Shown: positions 1 to 5,444, numbered from the stretch's first letter. The stretch: DNA of 5,444 nucleotides from Bryobacteraceae bacterium (GCA_025350445.1 JANXXV010000630.1:1-5444), one strand, 5' to 3'. Program-made: numbers and translations. Notes: generated by a model not told the origin, from the sequence alone.

Positions 1-96
1 CGTGGTAATCGAGCCGCGCCGGAAGTCCCCCACCGAGCCAATCCGTTTTAATAGCACTCCCCGTTGCTTAGCCAACTGTAGTTCAGAATCGAACAT
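1..96 (-). CDS. DUF6788-like small protein, 5' end only (runs off the window)
   Basis: Read on the minus strand from an ATG at 96-94, the frame is open for 32 codons to the window edge. The peptide starts MFDSELQLAKQRGVLLKRIG and continues SVGDFRRGSITT. A short N-terminal helix followed by an 'IG.V..FRRGSI' segment resembles the start of DUF6788-type proteins as I remember them, in which a Cys-containing 'CGK.NC' stretch usually follows. Those proteins are of unknown function and often lie near transposase genes. The start is supported by AGGAG (minus strand, 109-105) eight bases upstream. The gene is divergent from the small protein at 378. The Cys motif would lie outside the window, so the family call rests on a short stretch; the reading frame and start are firmer than the name. 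Confidence 0.55.
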   Translation of the reverse strand, partial: MFDSELQLAKQRGVLLKRIGSVGDFRRGSITT

Positions 97-104
97 TTCG
101 AGTT

Positions 105-109
105 CTCCT
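105..109 (-). promoter_or_regulatory. Shine-Dalgarno site of the minus-strand gene
   Basis: AGGAG on the minus strand, with an 8-nt spacer to the ATG at 96-94. It fixes the start of the partial minus-strand gene and directly touches the base of the stem-loop at 110-137. Confidence 0.65.
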
Positions 110-137
110 GTTCTTAGCGTATCTCAACGCTAAGAAC
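110..137 (-). promoter_or_regulatory. Perfect 11-bp inverted repeat (stem-loop or operator) abutting a ribosome binding site
   Basis: GTTCTTAGCGT (110-120) and ACGCTAAGAAC (127-137) are exact reverse complements separated by 6 nt. On the minus strand the 3' arm ends at the base next to AGGAG, so in the mRNA of the minus-strand gene the hairpin would sit immediately 5' of the ribosome binding site. It could be an RNA structure that tunes translation, a dyad operator for a repressor, or a hairpin belonging to a mobile element that carries the gene. No U-run follows the arm in the minus-strand direction, so it does not look like a terminator for a gene reading that way. Confidence 0.6.
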
Positions 138-366
138 TAAACCACAAAAAAAGAATTCTGCCATCCTTCCACTTCCATGTCGCGCACCCCGCTGGCTGGA
201 CCGGTACCTAAAGCAATAGCCAATGTGCTATCAGTCTATGAGCCGCCCGGGGTGCCCAGTTGCTGTCACGTCCCAAGTAACTTTATTCTTCGCATCGACT
301 CAATAACATACCAAAAATTCCCGACCGCCTCCCCAACACCCCCACGCTAACCTGAACCCGAAATGC
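138..366. other. Divergent intergenic region, no gene seen
   Basis: Between the hairpin of the minus-strand gene and the start region of the plus-strand small protein I see no convincing coding frame, tRNA, rRNA or strong sigma-70 promoter. An A-run at 145-152 is a U-run on the minus strand, but it lies upstream of that gene. A weak -10-like TAACAT at 304-309 has no good -35 partner. Promoters for both divergent genes are expected here but cannot be placed with confidence. Confidence 0.5.
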
Positions 367-370
367 GAGG
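367..370 (+). promoter_or_regulatory. Shine-Dalgarno site choosing the 378 start
   Basis: GAGG lies 7 nt before the ATG at 378. An alternative in-frame ATG at 363 precedes this site and has no Shine-Dalgarno sequence of its own, so 378 is the better start. The family motif also begins right after it (MVSEAKLAANRRNA). Confidence 0.6.
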
Positions 371-377
371 TGCATTT

Positions 378-1421
378 ATGGTCTCTGAAGCGAAGCTGGC
401 AGCGAACCGGCGCAATGCCCTGCGGTCCACCGGACCGCGTACCCCCGAAGGCAAAGCCCGAAGTGCGCCCAATTCTAAAACTCACAATCTCCGCTCCCGC
501 AAACCCTTCGAACTCACGCCCGGGGACCACGAAGCCATCGCCCAAATCGCCGCCCGTTTCCGCCCCGATGCCCAACCGCAAACGCCAGCCGAAGAAGCCA
601 TCTTGCTCCACTTCGCGAGCGCGGTGCACATCCGGGCCCAAGTCGAACACGCCCTCGACCTGGCTTTTCGTACCAATGAACCCACCGCCCTCAAATACCT
701 GGACCGCCACCACTCCGCCGCGCTAACCCGGTTCAACCGCGCGTACGAAGCCTACAAGCGACTCCCTCATCGCGAAATCGCAATTTGTACCAACGAAACG
801 CGTATGGGCCGTATCTCGCCCGCGAGGCTGGAGAAGAACTCCCTGGCTCTCCAAAATACGTCTTATCCGATTTATCCCATTCATCGTGGCCCAATGTTTT
901 TCTCGGAGCAACCCACCGTTAGCCTCGGAACCCGCCAATATCAATCCTATACATCCGCCCCTCATCCCTCTGGTCTTCACCCGGCCGGGTCGAACTACAA
1001 GGCAGGACACATGCCAAAACACGTCTTATCCGATTCATCCGAGCCCAATGTTTTTTCCCGCAGCCGTGAACATAAACCTGAAACGTGGAATAATCATACG
1101 GCACAACACACAACTGACAACCATGTGGCAACAGACCTATACACCCATCATGCAGAGCGTCGCCATGTCTTCCCTGGTAGCATCGCTCCCCATCTTCACT
1201 CTCTTGTTCTTGCTCGGAGTCCTGCGGAAACCCGCGTGGATAGCAGCCATGTCCGGCTTGGCCGCGGCCATCGCGGTCGCCGCCGGAGCCTACGGAATGC
1301 CCGTGAATCTGATGTTCAGCTCTATCGGATACGGCGCCGCATTCGGTCTCTTTCCAATTTGTTGGGTAATATTCTGGGCCGTGGTTCTCTATCGAATCAC
1401 CGTCGATACCGGCAACTTTGA
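378..1421 (+). CDS. Small hypothetical protein of Acidobacteriota type; true C-terminus uncertain
   Basis: The N-terminus reads MVSEAKLAANRRNALRSTGP and continues RTPEGKARSAPNSKTHNLRS, an 'AANR.NA..STGP.TPEGKA.S..N...H.L' motif that I associate with many paralogous small proteins of unknown function in acidobacterial genomes. Residues about 50-137 look helical and charged, with Ala- and Arg-rich stretches ('AEEAILLHFASAVHIRAQVE', 'ALKYLDRHHSAALTRFNRAY'), as is usual for the family. Recognisable sequence ends near residue 136 (about base 785). After that the frame has no stop until 1421: it runs through the direct-repeat spacer and 299 nt into the permease gene in another frame. That distal part is low-complexity, rich in His, Arg and Ser, and unlike a folded domain. 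The real product is therefore probably about 140-170 residues, with its native end altered by the repeat or a lost stop. Function unknown. Confidence 0.5.
   Translation: MVSEAKLAANRRNALRSTGPRTPEGKARSAPNSKTHNLRSRKPFELTPGDHEAIAQIAARFRPDAQPQTPAEEAILLHFASAVHIRAQVEHALDLAFRTNEPTALKYLDRHHSAALTRFNRAYEAYKRLPHREIAICTNETRMGRISPARLEKNSLALQNTSYPIYPIHRGPMFFSEQPTVSLGTRQYQSYTSAPHPSGLHPAGSNYKAGHMPKHVLSDSSEPNVFSRSREHKPETWNNHTAQHTTDNHVATDLYTHHAERRHVFPGSIAPHLHSLVLARSPAETRVDSSHVRLGRGHRGRRRSLRNARESDVQLYRIRRRIRSLSNLLGNILGRGSLSNHRRYRQL
851..909. repeat. Imperfect direct repeat, copy 1
   Basis: It begins CCAAAATACGTCTTATCCGA and ends with a CCCAATG-T5-CTCGG block. The first 22 bases match copy 2 (1014-1064) at 21 positions. 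A 9-base insertion TATCCCATT (873-881) is present only here, and the next 15 bases match at 12 positions. The copies start 163 bases apart. The lack of coding constraint and the 9-bp indel suggest an intergenic dispersed repeat rather than part of a gene. Confidence 0.65.
979..990. repeat. 12-bp perfect palindrome in the spacer
   Basis: ACCCGGCCGGGT is its own reverse complement and lies between the two direct-repeat copies. With no loop and no following T-run it is not a normal terminator. It could be a binding site for a dimeric protein or part of the repeat element. Self-complementary 12-mers also arise by chance in GC-rich DNA. Confidence 0.3.
1014..1064. repeat. Imperfect direct repeat, copy 2
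   Basis: Begins CCAAAACACGTCTTATCCGA and ends CCCAATG-T6-CCCGCAGC. It is the shorter copy, lacking the 9-base segment of copy 1 at 851-909. It ends 58 bases before the permease start, so any promoter of the permease operon lies within or just after this repeat. Confidence 0.65.
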
Positions 1422-2745
1422 AATCATCAAGGATTCCGTTGGAAGCCTCACGCAGGATCGCCGCATTCAGGCCCTGCTGATCGCCTTCGCCTTCGGAGCG
1501 TTCATCGAAGGCGCCGCCGGCTTTGGAACTCCCGTCGCCGTAGCCGCCGGCATGCTCACAGGCCTTGGCTTCTCTCCGTTCTACGCCGCGGGAATCTGCC
1601 TGCTTGCCAACACCGCCCCGGTTGCCTTCGGCTCCATCGGCATTCCGGTAGTCACCTTGGCGGGCATCACCGGCCTGCCGCTGGCCGACCTAAGCGCCAA
1701 CGTAGGCCGCATTTGCGCCCCCCTGTCGGTATTCGTTCCCGCCTACCTCATCCTGGTGATGGGCGGCTTCCGGGCGCTACGCGGCGTGTTGCCGGCAGCC
1801 ATTCTGTGCGGCGTCAGTTTCGCTGGTACCCAGTTCTACGTCTCGAATTTCATTGGGCCGCAATTGACAGACATCCTCGCATCGCTTGCCGCCATCGGCT
1901 CGCTGGTAGTGCTGCTCAACTTCTGGCAGCCGAAAGATTCCTTTGTGCTCGAGGGTGCCGCAAAAGCCGCCGTTCTCAAGAAGCACGAAACTTCAGCCAC
2001 TCTAATTGCGTGGATGCCCTACGTCCTGCTCGTCGTGCTTGTCCTCCTCTGGAGCCTCGACGGCGTGAAGGCAATCCTCAACCATGCCACCAGCACCTTC
2101 GGCTGGCCCGGGCTTCATAATCTCATCCAGCGTATGCCGCCGGTCTCGGCCAAACCCTCGCCCTACGCGGCGTCGTACACCCTGAACCTTCTTTCGGCCT
2201 CCGGCACTTCGTGCATGATCGCCGCTTTCGCCTCGGCGATTCTCCTCAAGATGCCCATGTCCGCTTTAGGTTCCACCATAGTCATCACGTTCCGCCAGTT
2301 GAAGTACTCCATCCTCACCATCGCCACGGTGCTTGGCCTGGCGTTCCTAATGAACTACTCGGGAGCCACAGCCACTCTCGGACTTCTATTCGCCGGCACC
2401 GGCGTGCTGTTCCCCTTCTTCAGCGCGATCCTCGGATGGTTGGGCGTCTTCCTCACCGGCAGCGACACCTCAGCCAACGCTCTGTTTGGCAATCTGCAAG
2501 TGGTCACCGCCAACACGCTGCACCTCAACCCGCTCCTGATGGCTGCCTCGAATTCAGCCGGCGGCGTAATGGGGAAAATGATCAGCCTCTCCAGCATCGC
2601 GGTAGCCGGCGCCGCCACCGCTATGACGCAGACCGACGAGGCGAAGCTATTCCGCTTCACTTTGAAGCACAGCATCTTCCTCGCCAGCATGCTCGGCCTG
2701 ATCGTAGTCTTCTATGCCTACGTGGCGCCTGACTGGGTGCGCTAG
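1123..2745 (+). CDS. lctP: L-lactate/glycolate permease, LctP family
   Basis: A 540-residue polytopic membrane protein, close to the roughly 550 residues of E. coli LldP/GlcA. This family (TC 2.A.14) brings lactate or glycolate into the cytoplasm, probably by proton symport. Many hydrophobic segments span the protein, the first at about residues 16-34. Family signatures are clear: GAFIEGAAGFGTPVAV (125-140), NTAPVAFGSIGIPV in the first half, SNFIGPQL..I.ASL before the central loop, and near the C-terminus GWLGVFLTGSDTSANALFG (446-456 = GSDTSANALFG), GKMIS..SIA and LFRFTLKHS. The start at 1123 (MWQQTYTP) matches the family N-terminus (WQQ.Y.P). The frame is open further up to a GTG at 886, but that stretch crosses the repeats and is not family-like. 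There is no Shine-Dalgarno sequence; the leader is C/A-rich. The stop overlaps the next gene by one base. Lactate versus glycolate cannot be decided from the sequence. Confidence 0.93.
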   Translation: MWQQTYTPIMQSVAMSSLVASLPIFTLLFLLGVLRKPAWIAAMSGLAAAIAVAAGAYGMPVNLMFSSIGYGAAFGLFPICWVIFWAVVLYRITVDTGNFEIIKDSVGSLTQDRRIQALLIAFAFGAFIEGAAGFGTPVAVAAGMLTGLGFSPFYAAGICLLANTAPVAFGSIGIPVVTLAGITGLPLADLSANVGRICAPLSVFVPAYLILVMGGFRALRGVLPAAILCGVSFAGTQFYVSNFIGPQLTDILASLAAIGSLVVLLNFWQPKDSFVLEGAAKAAVLKKHETSATLIAWMPYVLLVVLVLLWSLDGVKAILNHATSTFGWPGLHNLIQRMPPVSAKPSPYAASYTLNLLSASGTSCMIAAFASAILLKMPMSALGSTIVITFRQLKYSILTIATVLGLAFLMNYSGATATLGLLFAGTGVLFPFFSAILGWLGVFLTGSDTSANALFGNLQVVTANTLHLNPLLMAASNSAGGVMGKMISLSSIAVAGAATAMTQTDEAKLFRFTLKHSIFLASMLGLIVVFYAYVAPDWVR

Positions 2746-4547
2746 TGTCTTATCCCGCCGAACTCTTCAAGGTGGGGCAGACGCCCTCGTCTGCGCGCGG
2801 CCCCCTTGCCGCGCTCTTGCCGCGCACCATACTCCTCGCCGTTCTGCTGTGCTCCTGCGCGCAAGCGCAGGAGGAAGGCAGGAAGCTTCACCACCTTTTC
2901 GATTATGTCTACAAAGCAGTGCTCCGTGAAAGCCCGGAAACGGCGACTTTCTTCGGCATTCCGGGCAGCAACGACCGCTGGTCCGATCTCTCCCCCGAAG
3001 GCATTGCCCTCGAGCGCAAGATGCTCGAGGGATTTCAGTCTTCTCTAGCCGCGATACACCGAGACCGCCTCAACGCGGCGGAGCAGCTCAATTACGACAT
3101 CCTCGGGCGCTATGCCAGAGCTCGCTTGGACCAACGTGACTTCCAGATGTACTTCATGCTCACCAATCAGATGACTGGCATCCATCTGATGATTTCCAAC
3201 GCCTTTGATCGCGCTCCTAAAGCGAGCGTCAAGGATTACGAAGAAATCATCGCGCGCATGAAAGCGGTGCCGCGCCTGCTGGATCAAACCAAAGCCATCC
3301 TCAACCAGGCAATCGCCAAGGGCATAACCGCGCCGAAAATCGTTCTGCGCTATTTGCCTCCGCAGATTGAAGGGCAGACCCCACAGGACCCGGCAAAGAG
3401 TCCGTTGATGGAAGGTTTCGCAAAGATGCCGGCGTCCATCTCCGCCTCCGACCGCGATCGCCTCGGCACCGAAGCGAACCGCATATACCGCGACACGCTG
3501 GCGCCGGCCCTGCGCAATTACCGCGGCTATCTTGAAACCACCTACATTCCGAAAGGCCGCGACACCACCGCGCTAAGCGACATGCCAAATGGCAAGGAAT
3601 GGTATGCCATGCAGGTCCGGCTCATGACCACCACGAATAAGACCCCGAGGGAGATCCACAACCTCGGCCTCAGTGAAGTCAAACGCATTCACGCCGAACT
3701 TGAAAAGATCCGGCAGGAAGTGAACTTCAGCGGAACATTCACTCAGTTCCAGAACTACCTCAACACCGATCCGAAGTTCCTCTACAACACAAAGGAAGAA
3801 TTACTAGAGGGCTACCGCGCCGTTGCCAAGCGTGCCGACCCGGAAATGGTGAAGCTATTCAACACGCTGCCCCGCATGCCATACGGCGTGGTCGCGATTC
3901 CCGACTACGAAGCCCCGGCATCCGCCGCGCATTACACTCCTCCCGCAAAGGACGGCTCGCGCCCCGGCTACTTCTACGCCAAGACCTACAGGCCATCCGA
4001 AATTCCGAAATGGACCATGGATTCGTTAGTCTTCCACGAAGCGGTGCCCGGCCATCACATGCAACTGGCGCTAGCGCAGGAAAATCCGAACATCCCCGAG
4101 TTCCGCTCTCTCTGGACTCTGTCCGCGTATTCAGAAGGCTGGGGACTCTACGCCGAAAGCCTCGGCGATGAAATCGGCTTCTACCAGACCCCCTACGCCC
4201 GCTTCGGCAAATTCAACTCAGAGATGTTCCGCGCCTGCCGCCTGGTAATCGACACCGGCCTACACGCCCTGGGTTGGAGCCGCCGGCAGGCACTAGAATA
4301 CTTCAAGGAAAACACCGGCGACGAACGGATGTCGGAAGTAGACCGCTACATCGCGTGGCCCGGCCAAGCCCTAAGCTACAAGATGGGCGAACTCAAGATC
4401 AAGGAACTCCGCGCCAAATCGGAAAAACAGCTAGGCGCAAAATTCAACCTCCGCGAATTCCACGGCGTAATCCTGGGTAACGGCGCGCTCCCCTTCGATC
4501 TGCTGGAACAGCAAGTAGACGCCTACCTAAAGAAGGCCGCAAAATGA
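2745..4547 (+). CDS. Exported DUF885 family protein, putative zinc-dependent hydrolase
   Basis: About 600 residues, the usual size for DUF885 proteins, which are widespread, mostly uncharacterised and metallopeptidase-like. The key motif is HEAVPGHH (residues 431-438), a zinc-binding HExxPGHH signature, followed by SEGWGLYAE (463-471), whose glutamate probably completes the metal site. The C-terminal RYIAWPGQALSYKMGELKIK is also typical. A signal peptide is visible: a hydrophobic stretch TILLAVLLCSC ending in AQA before QEEG (cleavage near 41/42), so it acts outside the cytoplasmic membrane. The substrate is unknown; peptides are plausible. The listed GTG start overlaps the permease stop (TAGTG), which suggests translational coupling, but no Shine-Dalgarno sequence is present. 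In-frame GTG 2772 and TTG 2817 are alternatives; the last gives a compact 17-residue signal peptide beginning MPRTILLAVLL. Codons between 2775 and 2816 come from a palindromic repeat. Confidence 0.88.
   Translation: MSYPAELFKVGQTPSSARGPLAALLPRTILLAVLLCSCAQAQEEGRKLHHLFDYVYKAVLRESPETATFFGIPGSNDRWSDLSPEGIALERKMLEGFQSSLAAIHRDRLNAAEQLNYDILGRYARARLDQRDFQMYFMLTNQMTGIHLMISNAFDRAPKASVKDYEEIIARMKAVPRLLDQTKAILNQAIAKGITAPKIVLRYLPPQIEGQTPQDPAKSPLMEGFAKMPASISASDRDRLGTEANRIYRDTLAPALRNYRGYLETTYIPKGRDTTALSDMPNGKEWYAMQVRLMTTTNKTPREIHNLGLSEVKRIHAELEKIRQEVNFSGTFTQFQNYLNTDPKFLYNTKEELLEGYRAVAKRADPEMVKLFNTLPRMPYGVVAIPDYEAPASAAHYTPPAKDGSRPGYFYAKTYRPSEIPKWTMDSLVFHEAVPGHHMQLALAQENPNIPEFRSLWTLSAYSEGWGLYAESLGDEIGFYQTPYARFGKFNSEMFRACRLVIDTGLHALGWSRRQALEYFKENTGDERMSEVDRYIAWPGQALSYKMGELKIKELRAKSEKQLGAKFNLREFHGVILGNGALPFDLLEQQVDAYLKKAAK
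2775..2815. repeat. Double-hairpin palindromic element, copy 1
   Basis: Two adjacent stem-loops. The first has arms GCAGACG (2777-2783) and CGTCTGC (2788-2794) with loop CCCT. The second has arms GCGCGGC (2795-2801) and GCCGCGC (2808-2814) with loop CCCCTT. The 39-nt core matches copy 2 (4561-4599) at 32 positions with no gaps. It lies 32 nt after the permease stop, inside the signal-peptide region of the DUF885 gene, where it is read GQTPSSARGPLAAL. Confidence 0.85.
4531..4536 (+). promoter_or_regulatory. Shine-Dalgarno-like site of the esterase gene
   Basis: AGAAGG ends 7 nt before the ATG at 4544 and lies inside the last codons of the DUF885 gene. Together with the ATGA overlap it supports 4544 as the start. 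A stronger AGGAGG at 4555-4560 lies after the start, at the edge of the palindrome, and has no in-frame start at proper spacing. Confidence 0.45.
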
Positions 4548-4558
4548 GGACTCCAGGA

Positions 4559-4599
4559 GGGCGGACCCCTTGGTCCGCGCGCGGCCCCCAGGCCGCGCT
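4559..4599. repeat. Double-hairpin palindromic element, copy 2
   Basis: First stem GCGGACC (4561-4567) with GGTCCGC (4572-4578), loop CCTT. Second stem GCGCGGCC (4579-4586) with GGCCGCGC (4591-4598), loop CCCA. It has the same 18 + 21 nt architecture as copy 1 at 2775-2815 and lies 14 nt after the DUF885 stop. It is read GRTPWSARGPQAAL in the esterase signal peptide, in the same frame relative to the repeat as in copy 1. Confidence 0.85.
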
Positions 4600-5347
4600 G
4601 CTGGCATTCTCAACCCTAACTCTCCAAGCCCAGCCACCCGGCTTCAACTACGACGAAGCAAAAGTAGCCGCGTACACCCTACCCGATCTCCACACCACCA
4701 CCGCGGACAACTGGACCAAAGTCCGCCGCCCCGAAATAGAAAGGCTCCTCGAAACGCAGATGTTCGGCCGCAGCCCAGGCAAGCCAAACAAATCCACCGC
4801 GGAAATAACGGACATAGACAAACAAGCCCTATCCGGAAAAGCAATCCGCAAACAAGTCACCGTCACCCTAACCAACAACAACAAGACGGCGAAAATGGAC
4901 ATCCTGATCTACCTGCCCTCCAACGCTAAAGGCCCCGTCCCGCTATTCCTAGGCTTAAACTTCGGCGGTAACCACACCGTAAACCAAGACCCCGGCATCA
5001 CCCTCTCAAAGCAACTAATCGGCCCCAAACCAGACTACGCCCCGGTACCCGCCGGGATCAAAGAGAAAGCCCGCGGCCGCGGCGCCTCCCAATGGCAAGT
5101 CGAAAAGCTGATAGACCGCGGCTACGGTCTCGCGACTATCTACTACGGTGACCTCGATCCCGACTTCGACGACGGATTCCAAAACGGCGTTCACCCGCTC
5201 TTCTACAAACCCGGCCAGACCAAGCCGGCCCCCGATGAATGGGCCTCCGTAGCAGCCTGGGCCTGGGGTTTAAGCCGCGCCCTCGATTACCTGGAAACCG
5301 ACAAGGACATCGACGCCCGCCGTGTAGCCGTGATGGGCCACTCGCGC

Positions 5348-5350
5348 TGA
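5348..5350 (+). other. Premature TGA two codons after the catalytic serine codon
   Basis: The codons read GGC CAC TCG CGC TGA GCC AAG. Family members usually have Arg, a variable or Leu residue, a small residue and then Lys here (for example GHSRLGK). The reading frame on both sides is the same, so a single base substitution in one codon explains the stop; no indel is needed. Confidence 0.85.
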
Positions 5351-5444
5351 GCCAAGGCGGCGGCGTGGGCCGGCGCGCACGACACCCGTTTCGCCATGGT
5401 GATCCTGAACGAATCCGGCGAAGGCGGCGCAGCTCTCAGCCATC

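Larger units (their letters stand above)
4544..5444 (+). pseudogene. CE15 glucuronoyl-esterase-like protein, interrupted by in-frame TGA and cut by the window end
   Basis: Carbohydrate esterase family 15-like alpha/beta hydrolase (often labelled acetylxylan esterase). CE15 enzymes cleave esters between glucuronoxylan and lignin. The start is the ATG of the ATGA overlap with the DUF885 stop. Residues 1-29 form a signal peptide, with hydrophobic AALLAFSTLTLQA before QPPG; its first half is encoded by a palindromic repeat. Family landmarks follow: LFLGLNFGGNHT (oxyanion-side strand), RGYGLATIYYGDLDPDF, WAWGLSRALDYLETD, then RRVAVMGHSR with nucleophile Ser267 (5342-5344). Codon 269 (5348-5350) is TGA. 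Without a frame change the sequence continues [20 protein letters not shown] and [11 protein letters not shown], which is what the family has after GHSR. The stop removes the rest of the catalytic domain, including the catalytic His, so the 268-residue product should be inactive. A sequencing error is an alternative. The remaining 3' part lies beyond the window. Confidence 0.8.

Noticed and set aside
300..713. Minus-strand open frames opposite the small protein, permease and esterase (for example 300-713, 2355-2690, 4648-4902)
   Set aside because: They lie antisense to recognisable genes, have compositionally biased translations and no ribosome binding sites; open antisense frames are expected in GC-rich DNA.
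979..990. Rho-independent terminator for the small upstream gene
   Set aside because: The palindrome has no loop and no following T-run.
851..1064. CRISPR array
   Set aside because: Only two diverged copies, with an indel between them and one spacer of more than 100 bp; no regular repeat-spacer periodicity.
886..1122. N-terminal extension of the permease to a GTG at 886
   Set aside because: The added 79 residues cross the direct repeats, are Pro/Asn/His-rich and do not match the permease family, whose N-terminus matches from the ATG at 1123.
1713..2120. Second plus-strand frames inside the permease and DUF885 genes
   Set aside because: Arg/His/Pro-rich out-of-frame translations of strongly conserved genes; no independent homology or start signal.
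5348..5350. TGA read as selenocysteine or another recoded residue
   Set aside because: No convincing bacterial SECIS-like hairpin is seen just downstream. The family has no selenocysteine at this site, and TGA is used as the normal stop of the DUF885 gene. Mutation or error is simpler.
5340..5360. Pair of compensating single-base indels around the esterase stop
   Set aside because: A lost C before TG and an extra C before AAG would restore RLSK, but that needs two events; one substitution in codon 269 is enough.

Overview
The window looks like a chromosomal segment of a soil acidobacterium of the Solibacter/Bryobacter type. This placement is inferred from GC-rich coding DNA, the families present (a small 'AANRRNA..STGPRTPEGKAR' protein, a DUF885 protein and a CE15-type esterase) and short GC-rich palindromes placed in genes. 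No marker gene confirms it.

Layout. Bases 1-96 hold, on the minus strand, the first 32 codons of a DUF6788-like protein with a clear ribosome binding site. A perfect 11-bp stem-loop abuts that site. Bases 138-366 form a divergent intergenic region with nothing convincing in it. A small hypothetical protein of a family I associate with Acidobacteriota starts at 378. Its conserved part ends near 785, and the frame then stays open through a repeat-bearing spacer (two copies of an imperfect direct repeat at 851-909 and 1014-1064) and into the next gene.

From 1123 to the end of the window three genes are packed head to tail on the plus strand: an LctP-type lactate/glycolate permease (1123-2745), an exported DUF885 putative zinc hydrolase (2745-4547) and a CE15 glucuronoyl-esterase-like protein (4544 to beyond the window). 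The junctions overlap by 1 nt (TAGTG) and 4 nt (ATGA), so this is almost certainly one transcription and translation unit. The combination fits a cell that takes up small hydroxy acids and processes peptides or plant cell-wall esters outside the cytoplasm, but the functional link between the three is inference.

Two observations stand out. First, a double-hairpin palindrome of about 40 bp occurs at the start of both downstream genes. It is read in the same frame in both, supplies the N-terminal part of both signal peptides, and its two copies differ by paired substitutions that keep the stems. Second, the esterase frame carries an in-frame TGA two codons after the catalytic serine codon, and clear family sequence resumes immediately after it. 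That implies a pseudogene, a sequencing error or, much less likely, recoding.
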